NCBI GenBank assembly: GCA_913057765.1
Contig: CAJXPH010000045.1
Location: 1-14,780, forward strand
Source: an uncultured Campylobacteraceae bacterium
Lineage (GTDB): Bacteria; Campylobacterota; Campylobacteria; Campylobacterales; Arcobacteraceae
Reading direction: 5' to 3'
Length of the DNA stretch: 14,780 bases
Positions 1-6,174 of this stretch are shown here, in pieces (within the stretch, counting starts at the first letter, position 1; each line of letters opens with the position of its first letter). Under the pieces are notes generated by a model. That model had not been told where the DNA came from, made no database searches, and saw only the letters and a list, made by a program, of their open reading frames with translations. The position numbers were made by a program, and so were the translations under genes.

Positions 1-49
1 ATCTACACTATCCTCTTCGTCGGCAGCGTCAGATGTGTATAAGAGACAG
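1..49 (+). other. Nextera P5-side sequencing adapter (not genomic)
   Basis: This is library adapter left in the assembly. Bases 1-8 are the end of the P5 arm (ATCTACAC). Bases 9-16 are TATCCTCT, which matches the i5 index I remember as S503. Bases 17-30 are TCGTCGGCAGCGTC, and 31-49 are the 19-bp Tn5 mosaic end AGATGTGTATAAGAGACAG. Genomic sequence starts at base 50. Any ORF reading through here carries artificial residues. Confidence 0.98.
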
Positions 50-883
50 TTTTTGAAGTTTATATAAAATACTATCTTCTCCTACTAGATGTAAAAAACC
101 AACCAGTACATATTCAATATCTTTCGATATAAACATTTTTTCTATTTTTGGCATCCATTTTTTATTTCTTTTGACTAAAAGTTCGTTGTAAGTTTTTGGG
201 AATTTCGCTTTTAGTTCATTCATTATTTCTTTTTCTATTAATTTAATATCCCCATTTAGCCATGATTTTTTAATCATTCCTATTTGTTTAGATGCTTTCT
301 TTATCTCTGATAAATTATATTTTATAAAATTTTCTTCATTACCAATACCCATATTAGAAATAAATTCTATTTGCTCTTCTATTTCCTCTAAATAAAAAAT
401 TTCTTTATTTTGCTTTTTTGCTTTATCTTCAAAGTATTTATCAACTCCAGGAAGAGTCATACCTTCTTCCGCATAAATAGCCATGGATATGATACTTACA
501 AGGAAACCAGGTTTCATTTTTAATAAATGTGAAGGTAGGTCTTTAGATTTTAAATATCTTTCTAAAGACATATAAGTCTTATTACTTAAAAAGTCTTTTA
601 TACTTTTTCCATTTTTATATAGACTTATTTCTTGTATAAATTTGAAAAACTTTGGGTTCTGAATTTTTGATATATCTGATTCAAATATTATATCTTCAGA
701 GTTAATATAGGCTTCTTCAAATTCACTTTTTAATGGATAATCTTCTTTAGCTAAGAGGTGGACTGTACCACCAACATAAATATAACTACCATCCTTTTTT
801 GTAACCTTCCAAACAGAAGATTCTGCTTCTAAATTAATAATTGATAATAAGATAAGAAGAATTACTTTAAATATAGAATTCAC
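50..883 (-). CDS. TraB/GumN family protein, exported, 3' end cut by adapter
   Basis: Probable secreted or periplasmic member of the TraB/PrgY/GumN family, whose biochemical role in bacteria is poorly defined; some members are thought to be metallohydrolase-like. It starts with GTG at 883, with AAGGA five bases upstream. Residues 1-20 form a signal peptide (Lys, hydrophobic run, likely cut after LEA). The two family signatures are visible: GGTVH at residues 38-42 and GFLHLVGED near the C-terminus (His265). The genomic part stops at base 50. The reading frame then runs into the adapter and ends as LSLIHI, a translation of the Tn5 mosaic end, at a stop around base 29. The true C-terminus, probably only about 10-20 residues, is missing. 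The gene lies 46 bases downstream of the small ORF at 930-1259 on the same strand and may be co-transcribed with it. The family call is fairly secure; the function is unknown. Confidence 0.85.
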
Positions 884-929
884 TTTATTCCTTTTTTATA
901 ATAATAATAATTATATCAAAAGTTAACTT

Positions 930-1259
930 TTAATAATTAGTTCTTACACTCCATTTGTTTTCTTGTAAATACTTCTTTGCTTTTGAACATAGAGGGGAGC
1001 TAACAAGTAGCTCTTTTTTCTTAAAATTATGTTCTTGAAAGTCTACTAGTTTTGAATAAAGTTCTAATAAATCATTTGCATTTTTTCTAATAAATCTACT
1101 CTTCCCATCAAGGATAAATATTGCATAAAATTCTTTTTTTACGGAAGTTGCAACATAGATTTCTATTTTCTTTCTACTACCTAACTCTTTTGGTGTTATC
1201 TGTTTTATATCTTTAAATAATACATCTTTATCTAAAAAGTATTTTGTTAAATCTTTCAA
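930..1259 (-). CDS. Conserved small protein of unknown function
   Basis: I do not recognise a named family, although it resembles uncharacterised proteins of about 110 residues in Campylobacterota. It is a soluble protein of 109 residues, Lys-rich, with no signal peptide or membrane segment. Two Cys-containing or basic stretches stand out: SPLCSKAKKYL near the C-terminus and a central FAI/FILDGKSRF strand-like segment. The best start is TTG at 1259 with AAAGGA nine bases upstream. The in-frame codon three triplets before it is TGA, so the protein cannot extend much further. An ATG at 1269 just after the AAGG is in another frame that closes after 13 codons. A TATAAT box on the same strand at 1297-1292 suits a short leader. 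It lies upstream of the TraB/GumN-like gene, 46 bases away, and may form a two-gene unit with it. Coding status is likely; the start is less sure. Confidence 0.72.
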   Translation of the reverse strand: MKDLTKYFLDKDVLFKDIKQITPKELGSRKKIEIYVATSVKKEFYAIFILDGKSRFIRKNANDLLELYSKLVDFQEHNFKKKELLVSSPLCSKAKKYLQENKWSVRTNY

Positions 1260-1291
1260 ATATTTTCATCCTTTTGTCATCTAAACATTGT

Positions 1292-1297
1292 ATTATA
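1292..1297 (-). promoter_or_regulatory. Candidate -10 box for the 1259-930 gene
   Basis: Read on the minus strand this is TATAAT. Transcription would start near 1285, leaving a leader of about 25 bases that carries the AAAGGA ribosome binding site. No good -35 is visible, as is usual for sigma-70 promoters in Campylobacterota. The 101-base gap 1260-1360 separates divergent genes and must also hold a promoter for the plus-strand operon; I see several AT-rich -10-like boxes there but cannot choose one. Confidence 0.4.
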
Positions 1298-1360
1298 TAT
1301 GAAATTAATTTATTAGTTATGAATATTTTAGTAAAATTGCGAAAAAATGAAAGAATTAAC

Positions 1361-2113
1361 ATGAAGAAAATTTTATTAGGGATAGTAATTATTATGTCAA
1401 TACAAAATTTATTTGCAAAAATAAAAATTATAGCAAAAATCCCTGAGGCCTCGGGAATTGATTATTCAACAAAATCAAACTCACTTTTTGTAGTAAATGA
1501 TGAAGGTTCTATATATGAATTATCTAAAAAAGGTAAGATTTTAAGAGAAAAGAAGATTGGGAAATATGATTTTGAAGGAATTGTGGTAGATGACAAAAAC
1601 AATGTTCTTTTAGTCGCCATAGAAGGAAAAGAGAACATATTAATTCTTTCAAAAGATAACTTTAAAAAAATAAATGAGATATCAATAAAAAGAACATATA
1701 AAGGCATTAAAGTTTTAAAGAAAGGTTCGGATGGTATTGAAGGTATTGCTTTAAACAATAATAAAATCTTTCTTTCTAATCAATCAGATAAACTCTATCC
1801 TAAAGATGATTCTTCTGTTATTGTAATTGTTAATTATAATTTAAAGAAAAAAAAACAAAAAATAGAAAATATAATAAATCATGGAATTACAGATATTTCT
1901 GGACTCACTTTCATTGGTGATATTTTATACATGATTAGTGATGATAATAACTTTATAGTTAGCTATGATACAAATAAGAAAAAAATACTAAGAAAAGACA
2001 AACTTCCTAAGAAATTTGCACAAGAAGGAATCACTTTTGATAACAAAGGGAATCTTTTTATTGCAGATGATAAGGGACAAATATTGAAAATCAAAAAATA
2101 TTTAGAAGAGTAA
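1361..2113 (+). CDS. SdiA-regulated/YjiK-family exported beta-propeller protein
   Basis: Exported protein of 250 residues of the SdiA-regulated (YjiK-like) family, predicted to fold as a beta-propeller; its role is unknown. I take ATG 1361 as the start because it begins directly with a signal peptide (MKK, hydrophobic core, cleavage near NLFA at residue 19). The open frame goes back to 1244, but the upstream part is AT-rich leader without a ribosome binding site. Family features are the EASGIDY opening, FVVNDEGSIYELS, the DFEGIVVD and GIEGIAL repeats (regularly spaced Glu-Gly-Ile motifs), and a closing LFIADDKGQI blade. The ribosome binding site is weak (GAAAG, eight bases away). The stop TAA is followed directly by the ATG of yjjP, so the three plus-strand genes 1361-3379 probably form one operon. 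This suggests, but does not prove, a link between the exported protein and the exporter. Confidence 0.8.
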   Translation: MKKILLGIVIIMSIQNLFAKIKIIAKIPEASGIDYSTKSNSLFVVNDEGSIYELSKKGKILREKKIGKYDFEGIVVDDKNNVLLVAIEGKENILILSKDNFKKINEISIKRTYKGIKVLKKGSDGIEGIALNNNKIFLSNQSDKLYPKDDSSVIVIVNYNLKKKKQKIENIINHGITDISGLTFIGDILYMISDDNNFIVSYDTNKKKILRKDKLPKKFAQEGITFDNKGNLFIADDKGQILKIKKYLEE

Positions 2114-2908
2114 ATGGACGAACAAACTAAAACTATATTAACATATGAAGAACAAACTAGGATTACAAGAGCGATAATTAAAGCAGCAGTTTTAATGCTA
2201 GAATTTGGAGCAGAAAGTACACTAATAGAGACAACGGCACAAAGATTAGGAAAAGCTCTAGGCATTGACTCAGTAGAAGTCTCGTTAATTCCTTCAGCTA
2301 TTGTGTTAAGTACACTTAGTAAAAAACAAACACAATCAGTAACAACAACTAGACGAGCCCATCATAAACCTATTAATATGTCAATCGTATGTAATGTTCA
2401 AAAGATGTGTTACGATGTTGAGAAATATAAATACGATGTAGATTTTGTATTTAAAACAATGAAAGAAATTCAGCCAGATTATTATAATAGATGGTTAGTT
2501 GTATTCATGGTAGGACTATCATGTGCATCTTTTGCATATCTTTATGGAGCTGATTGGCAAGCTTTTCTTACAACATTTGTAGCTTCTTCCGTTGCTATGT
2601 TTACTAGACAAGAATTAGCTAAGAGAAAATTTGTAATGATTATTACCTTTGGGATTACAGCTTTTGTTGCCACTATAATTGCAGGACTTTCACAAATTTA
2701 TCATTTTAGTTCAACACCAAATATTGCCCTTTCCGCTAGTGTTATTTTACTAGCCCCTGGATTTCCATTTGTAAATTCTGTATTAGACGCGGTAAAAGGA
2801 TACCTTGCAATGGGCTGGGGTCGTTGGATGCAAGCTGTTTTGCTAACCGTTGCTACTAGCATTGGTATGATTCTGGCTTTTACTGTACTAAATTTGAAAG
2901 GATGGTAA
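2114..2908 (+). CDS. yjjP: YjjP-like subunit of a split ThrE-family exporter
   Basis: Inner-membrane transporter subunit of 264 residues, corresponding to the N-terminal half of the ThrE (threonine/serine exporter) family. In E. coli the same split pair YjjP-YjjB (about 256 and 157 residues) has been reported to export succinate; the substrate here is not known. Residues 1-125 form a cytoplasmic domain with the family's FGAES motif at 31-35. About five membrane segments follow (roughly 127-145, 150-165, 172-192, 203-222, 238-260), with the signature PGFPFVNSVLDAVKG at 215-229 and the C-terminus LKGW as in YjjP. The start ATG is directly joined to the stop of the upstream gene (TAAATG), with a weak AGAAGAG before it, so translation is likely coupled. 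The last codons contain the ribosome binding site of yjjB. Confidence 0.9.
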   Translation: MDEQTKTILTYEEQTRITRAIIKAAVLMLEFGAESTLIETTAQRLGKALGIDSVEVSLIPSAIVLSTLSKKQTQSVTTTRRAHHKPINMSIVCNVQKMCYDVEKYKYDVDFVFKTMKEIQPDYYNRWLVVFMVGLSCASFAYLYGADWQAFLTTFVASSVAMFTRQELAKRKFVMIITFGITAFVATIIAGLSQIYHFSSTPNIALSASVILLAPGFPFVNSVLDAVKGYLAMGWGRWMQAVLLTVATSIGMILAFTVLNLKGW

Positions 2909-3379
2909 ATGAGTGAATTAATTTTACAATATATAATAAATGCCATCTTTGCAGCAATTCCAGCAATTGGATTTGGTATGGTTTTTAATGTTCCTAAACA
3001 CACTTTAATATATTGTGGTATTGGTGGGGCAATTACATACACAACAAGATATGTTTTATTAGATCTAAATATATCAATAGAACTTGCAACATTTATAGCA
3101 TCAACAGTTATCGGAATAGTCGCATTATACTGGTCAAGAAAATATCTTATTCCAAGACCTGTTTATACCATTGCCTCAATTATCCCTTTACTTCCAGGAA
3201 CTTATGCATTTACAGCAATGATAAATTTAATTGATATGAATGCCCATGGGGTTACTCCAGAATTAATTTCAATATTTATAGAAAACTCTTTAAAAAGTAT
3301 TATTATATTAGGTGGTATTGGATTTGGATTAGCACTGCCATCACTTTATTATATAAGATATAATAGACCTATTATTTAG
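2909..3379 (+). CDS. yjjB: YjjB-like subunit of a split ThrE-family exporter
   Basis: Second membrane subunit of 156 residues, almost exactly the length of E. coli YjjB. It corresponds to the C-terminal half of one-piece ThrE exporters. Visible family features are the N-terminal AAIPAIGFGMVFNVP segment (15-29), ALYWSRKYL (72-80), and the conserved IIPLLPGTYAFTAM turn (91-104). About five hydrophobic segments fill the protein. GAAAGGA lies inside the end of yjjP seven bases before the ATG, and the genes abut as TAAATG, so the two subunits are made together. It ends 25 bases before the convergent dedA-family gene. An inverted repeat covers the stop codon. Assignment to the pair is secure; the transported compound (succinate, threonine or serine, or another) is inference. 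Confidence 0.92.
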   Translation: MSELILQYIINAIFAAIPAIGFGMVFNVPKHTLIYCGIGGAITYTTRYVLLDLNISIELATFIASTVIGIVALYWSRKYLIPRPVYTIASIIPLLPGTYAFTAMINLIDMNAHGVTPELISIFIENSLKSIIILGGIGFGLALPSLYYIRYNRPII

Positions 3380-3388
3380 TCTATTATA
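3359..3388 (+). terminator. Weak hairpin at the yjjB stop, possible terminator
   Basis: TATAATAGAC at 3359-3368 pairs perfectly with GTCTATTATA at 3379-3388 around a 10-base loop, and the arms include the yjjB stop codon. It lies between convergent genes. No clear T-run follows on either strand and the stem is mostly A-T, so its terminator role is uncertain. Confidence 0.3.
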
Positions 3389-3404
3389 GTCTGAAAGTTG
3401 TATT

Positions 3405-4004
3405 TTATAAAGCCTTATTAATTCTTTTATAATAGATGAATCCACCTAGTGCAATAAGAACTAATAAAGTATAGATAATTGTTGAAAGATATGCTTTTAC
3501 TAAAGACTCATTATCTCCTATATAGTAACCTAGCAGAGCTAAAATCACTACCCATATAGTTGCACCCAATGTTGTATATATTGAAAAGCTTACAAGATTC
3601 ATTCGAGCAAGTCCTGCAGGAAATGAAATTAGTTGTCTCACTGCTGGGATTAAACGACCTGAAAAAGTTGAGATATGTCCATGCTTAGCAAAAAATTTCT
3701 CTGCTTTTACAATTGTTTTTTCTTTTATAAAAAAGTATCTTCCATATTTAATTAAAATTTTACGACCTACATAAACAGCTAAGAAATAATTAAAAAGTGC
3801 TCCTGTAAGAGATCCAAAAATACCACAAAATAATACTATTGCCATATTCATTTCACCTTTGTAAACTAAATATCCAGCAGGTATCATTACAACTTCAGAA
3901 GGGAATGGGAAGAAAGTACTTTCCAAAAACATCATAAAAAATATACCAAAATATCCTAAATCACCAACTGTTTGTACAATAAAATCTACTATTTCGTGAA
4001 GCAT
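3405..4004 (-). CDS. DedA family inner-membrane protein
   Basis: Integral membrane protein of 199 residues of the DedA/SNARE-associated (VTT) superfamily, some members of which flip or recycle undecaprenyl phosphate or phospholipids; the exact substrate of this one is not known. It shows the re-entrant signature with acidic residues (E29 in FLEST, then FPFPSEVVMIPAGY, E37), the GxLxG-type core GSLTGALFNY (64-73), and the conserved SGRLIPAVRQLISFPAGLARM block (115-135) with the essential-type Arg117 and Arg123. Two C-terminal membrane segments follow (about 145-163 and 174-191). The start ATG at 4004 has AAGGA ten bases upstream. It follows the nucleosidase-like gene on the same strand after 65 bases that hold two overlapping TATAAT boxes, so it may have its own promoter. 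Confidence 0.9.
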   Translation of the reverse strand: MLHEIVDFIVQTVGDLGYFGIFFMMFLESTFFPFPSEVVMIPAGYLVYKGEMNMAIVLFCGIFGSLTGALFNYFLAVYVGRKILIKYGRYFFIKEKTIVKAEKFFAKHGHISTFSGRLIPAVRQLISFPAGLARMNLVSFSIYTTLGATIWVVILALLGYYIGDNESLVKAYLSTIIYTLLVLIALGGFIYYKRINKAL

Positions 4005-4061
4005 CTAATAAAAATCCTTAATTTTTCTTTGTGGGATTGTAACTAATTAAAAATAAAAATC

Positions 4062-4067
4062 ATTATA
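4062..4067 (-). promoter_or_regulatory. Candidate -10 box for the DedA-family gene
   Basis: On the minus strand this reads TATAAT. A second copy lies immediately upstream at 4074-4069 and overlaps the stop of the nucleosidase-like gene. Transcription from the first would begin near 4055, giving a leader of about 50 bases before the ATG at 4004. No clear -35 is visible. Confidence 0.38.
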
Positions 4068-4069
4068 AA

Positions 4070-4606
4070 TTATAAGTATTTTCTTAATTTGTCTAAAGAG
4101 TTTTCAATTAAATTACTAATCAAAGAGTTTACTGGAGTTTTTATGTCTAAATAATCAGATACAACTTTAAATATATAAATATTATTACAATTCTTTTTTG
4201 AAATTTCTTCAAAATATTTTGCTTCAATATCAACTAAGAGCGTTTCTAAATTTTCATCAGTTTCTAAAGGTGGTTCTATTGTAGTGATTGAAGCAAAATT
4301 TATACCAGATAATAATCTATTCGTACAAATAAATGTTCCAATTTTTATAGAACTATCAGAACAACTTGCAATGCCAATATTAATTGCTTTTTCTATTTCA
4401 AAATTTTTATAAACAAATTCTAAAGATTTTTGACAATTTTCTTTACCAATACCAGATACTATTAATAAATATTTATTATTTTCGTCTTTATATAATTTAT
4501 TACCTTGAGGTAAATTTTGAACAGAAGTATCTTGTTTTAGTTTTAAAAAATTAATTAATGGTTTGGCTTCGGAGAGTAAGGCAGTGTGAATTAAAGTTTT
4601 TAGCAT
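4070..4606 (-). CDS. Short nucleoside phosphorylase-superfamily (MTA/SAH nucleosidase-like) protein
   Basis: Soluble protein of 178 residues that looks like a shortened 5'-methylthioadenosine/S-adenosylhomocysteine nucleosidase. Family positions that survive are the N-terminal LLSEAKPL motif with Glu13 (like the catalytic-site Glu of GAMEEE), VSGIGKENC (50-58), INIGIAS (75-81; like NxGxAG), VDIEAKYF with Glu128 (like VDMEAAA), and VVSDYLD with Asp151 (like the catalytic SD Asp). Against the usual length of about 230, the segment between the glycine motif and the VDIEA helix is much reduced. The activity is therefore uncertain, and it could be a degenerate or differently specific enzyme. The ATG at 4606 has no Shine-Dalgarno sequence and follows the rplS terminator stem by only seven bases. 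Its expression may depend on readthrough or be leaderless. Confidence 0.72.
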   Translation of the reverse strand: MLKTLIHTALLSEAKPLINFLKLKQDTSVQNLPQGNKLYKDENNKYLLIVSGIGKENCQKSLEFVYKNFEIEKAINIGIASCSDSSIKIGTFICTNRLLSGINFASITTIEPPLETDENLETLLVDIEAKYFEEISKKNCNNIYIFKVVSDYLDIKTPVNSLISNLIENSLDKLRKYL

Positions 4607-4635
4607 AAAGTAAAACTAAGGCTTTTGCCTTAGTT
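4607..4635 (-). terminator. Rho-independent terminator of trmD-rplS
   Basis: On the minus strand, three bases after the rplS stop, AACTAAGGC (4635-4627), a four-base loop AAAA and GCCTTAGTT (4622-4614) form a perfect 9-bp stem. It is followed by TTACTTT (4613-4607). The tract runs straight into the ATG of the next gene. The stem is perfect and well placed, so the call is strong although the T-run is interrupted. Confidence 0.8.
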
Positions 4636-4638
4636 AAA

Positions 4639-4995
4639 TTACTTTTTAAGCTCTTGAATTCTAGCTTTTTTACCAGTTAAACCTCTTAGGTAATGAAGCT
4701 TAGCTCTTCTTACTTTTCCTCTTCTTAATACTTCAAAAGATTTAATTGAATCTGAGTATAATGGGAAAATTCTTTCTACACCAACAGAGTTAGCTCCAAT
4801 TTTTCTTACGATAAACGTAGCTGAAACACCTTCACCGTGTCTAGCGATTACAATACCTTCGAAAGACTGAACTCTCTTTTTTTCACCCTCTTTAATTTCA
4901 ATACCAAGTCTTACAGTATCTCCTGCTCTAAATTGAGGGATCTCTTTTGACTCTATTTGTGCTGCTTCAAAGCTAGCAATATATCTATTTTTCAT
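4639..4995 (-). CDS. rplS: 50S ribosomal protein L19
   Basis: Large-subunit ribosomal protein of 118 residues, the normal length, which sits at the 30S-50S interface. It is recognised by RAGDTVRLGIEIKEGEKKRVQSFEG in the first half (the L19 SH3-like core, with the typical VxxxIxEGxKxRxQxFEG pattern), FIVRKIGANSVGVERIFPLYS in the middle, and the RRGKVRRAKLHYLRGLTGKKARI tail. The ATG overlaps the end of trmD by four bases (ATGA), with AAGGA six bases upstream inside trmD, so translation is coupled. A terminator follows three bases after the stop. In many bacteria the pair trmD-rplS is the end of an rpsP-rimM-trmD-rplS operon; here only the last two genes are present. Confidence 0.98.
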   Translation of the reverse strand: MKNRYIASFEAAQIESKEIPQFRAGDTVRLGIEIKEGEKKRVQSFEGIVIARHGEGVSATFIVRKIGANSVGVERIFPLYSDSIKSFEVLRRGKVRRAKLHYLRGLTGKKARIQELKK

Positions 4996-5669
4996 TTCGT
5001 TTCCTTATTAGGTCTATAATATCTTGTTTTACAAATTGACATCTGGAATTTTAAGTCGAGAATTTTACTATGATTTCCCTTTAAGAATTCTTTAACCACA
5101 CTTAACTTTTGGAAAGTTTCAGGTTTTGTAAAAGATGGAGCTTCTAAAAGATTGTTTTCATAGCTTTCCATTACCAAAGAATCGGCATTTCCAAGTACAC
5201 CTTCTACATTTCTAGAAATTGCATCAGCCATTGTTAAAGATGGCAATTCTCCTCCTGTTAATATAAATTCTCCAACTGAAAATACTTCATTTGCATACTT
5301 TTCGATCACTCTTTCATCAATTCCTTCATATCTTCCACTAACAAAAACTATATTTTTCTTCTTTGCAAGCCTTTTTGCATCATTTTGTTTAAAAGGTTTT
5401 GCAGCTGCTAAAGGGAATATTATATATGAATCTTCATTCTGTTTTTTAATTGTATCTAAACAATCAAAAAGAGGCTGACAAGTCATTAGCATTCCAGCTC
5501 CTCCACCAACCATTTGAGAATCAACTTTTAAATGTTTATTTTTTGTATAATCTCGTGGATTAAAAAACTCATAACTTATAAATCCTGAATCTACTGCTCT
5601 TTTTAAAATTGACTCATAGAAATATGGTTCAATAAGATTTGGGAAAAGTGTTACAAACGTGAATTTCAA
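4992..5669 (-). CDS. trmD: tRNA (guanine37-N1)-methyltransferase
   Basis: Uses S-adenosylmethionine to make m1G37 in tRNAs, which prevents +1 frameshifting; it acts as a cytosolic dimer with a trefoil knot. The 225 residues show the N-terminal FVTLFP, MVGGGAGML (53-61), the GRYEGIDERV cofactor-loop motif (112-121), GEFILTGGELPSLTMADAIS (133-152) of the knot, and Arg153 equivalent to E. coli Arg154. At the position of the E. coli catalytic Asp169 there is Glu168 (MES instead of EDS), as read directly from codon GAA at 5168-5166. The protein lacks the last 30 or so residues of the E. coli enzyme, which is common for Campylobacterota. The start is TTG at 5669 with AAGG six bases upstream; no ATG fits, and homology places the N-terminus here. 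Confidence 0.97.
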   Translation of the reverse strand: MKFTFVTLFPNLIEPYFYESILKRAVDSGFISYEFFNPRDYTKNKHLKVDSQMVGGGAGMLMTCQPLFDCLDTIKKQNEDSYIIFPLAAAKPFKQNDAKRLAKKKNIVFVSGRYEGIDERVIEKYANEVFSVGEFILTGGELPSLTMADAISRNVEGVLGNADSLVMESYENNLLEAPSFTKPETFQKLSVVKEFLKGNHSKILDLKFQMSICKTRYYRPNKETK

Positions 5670-5789
5670 ATACGACCTTATTTTAATTTCTGAAATATTA
5701 ACCTATTTTTATTAAAAAAGATAGACTTTTAACATTATTAAGCTTTTTTTTGATAAATTACTCAACTTATACTTTATGAAAGGAAAACA
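5670..5789 (+). promoter_or_regulatory. Divergent promoter region between trmD and the metE operon
   Basis: This 120-base AT-rich gap separates two divergent transcription units and must hold both promoters. On the plus strand a TATACT box at 5768-5773 lies very near the AAGGA at 5780-5784, and a TTGATA lies 12 bases upstream of it, too short a spacing for a classical promoter. On the minus strand several TTAATA/TAATAAT-like boxes are possible -10 elements for trmD. I see no riboswitch-like fold or clear operator. Confidence 0.35.
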
Positions 5790-6170
5790 ATGAAATCGCC
5801 TAAAGGTTTTGGAAAAAGCTATTTTACATTCGCTAGTATCCTAGCACACACTGTTCAAAGTAAAATGCAAAACCTGATAATAAAGGCTGAACATACTTTA
5901 AGTAATAACAATTCAAGAGAATGTGAAGATTTAGATGAAAATGATCCTCCACTTGAAGAACTGATATTATGTTTCCAGCATAAATCTAATAAGCCTTGTC
6001 ACTGTGACTGCTATTTTAAAAGAAAAACACAACTTGCAGTAACACTTTTTAAATTTATACCAAGATGCCCTTATTATTGTAAATTTTTTGCATTTAGAAG
6101 AACCGGAGTACATCCACCATTACAAACTTTAATACTAATTTCAAAACAAAATAAAAATATTAGAGGATAA
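5790..6170 (+). CDS. Cys-rich small protein of unknown function, coupled to metE
   Basis: I do not recognise this 126-residue protein. It has a strong ribosome binding site (AAGGA, five bases before the ATG) and a full-length frame, so it is very likely expressed. The N-terminal third is basic and mildly hydrophobic, the middle (44-58) is acidic (DLDENDPPLEE), and the second half is rich in Cys and His. The cysteines are 45, 61, 70, 72, 74, 93 and 97, with His64, His71 and His108. The arrangement C-x2-H-x5-CHC-x-C, then C-x3-C, could bind a metal ion or an iron-sulfur cluster; this is inference. The metE ATG follows its stop by only four bases, and metE's ribosome binding site lies in its last codons. 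Since MetE is a zinc enzyme, a metal- or redox-related role is possible but unproven. Confidence 0.7.
   Translation: MKSPKGFGKSYFTFASILAHTVQSKMQNLIIKAEHTLSNNNSRECEDLDENDPPLEELILCFQHKSNKPCHCDCYFKRKTQLAVTLFKFIPRCPYYCKFFAFRRTGVHPPLQTLILISKQNKNIRG
6162..6167 (+). promoter_or_regulatory. metE ribosome binding site inside the upstream ORF
   Basis: AGAGGA lies seven bases before the metE ATG and within the final codons of the Cys-rich ORF, whose TAA stop lies between. This makes translational coupling of metE to the upstream ORF likely. Confidence 0.7.
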
Positions 6171-6174
6171 AGTA

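Noticed and set aside
31..49. Tn5 mosaic end as evidence of a real transposon
   Set aside because: It is embedded in complete Nextera library adapter with an index, so it comes from tagmentation, not from a resident Tn5 element.
1244..1360. Upstream extension of the YjiK-like protein
   Set aside because: No ribosome binding site supports the earlier starts, and ATG 1361 begins directly with a signal peptide.
3013..3234. A second plus-strand frame inside yjjB
   Set aside because: It is rich in Ile, Asn, Tyr and Ser from AT-rich sequence in the wrong frame of a well-recognised membrane protein.
2114..3379. yjjP and yjjB as one ThrE gene broken by a frameshift
   Set aside because: Each part has its own ribosome binding site and start, and the lengths match the natural two-gene YjjP/YjjB pair.
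5670..5789. A riboswitch or T-box before the metE operon
   Set aside because: The gap is short, AT-rich and without a structured conserved core; only a weak A-run/T-run pairing is seen.
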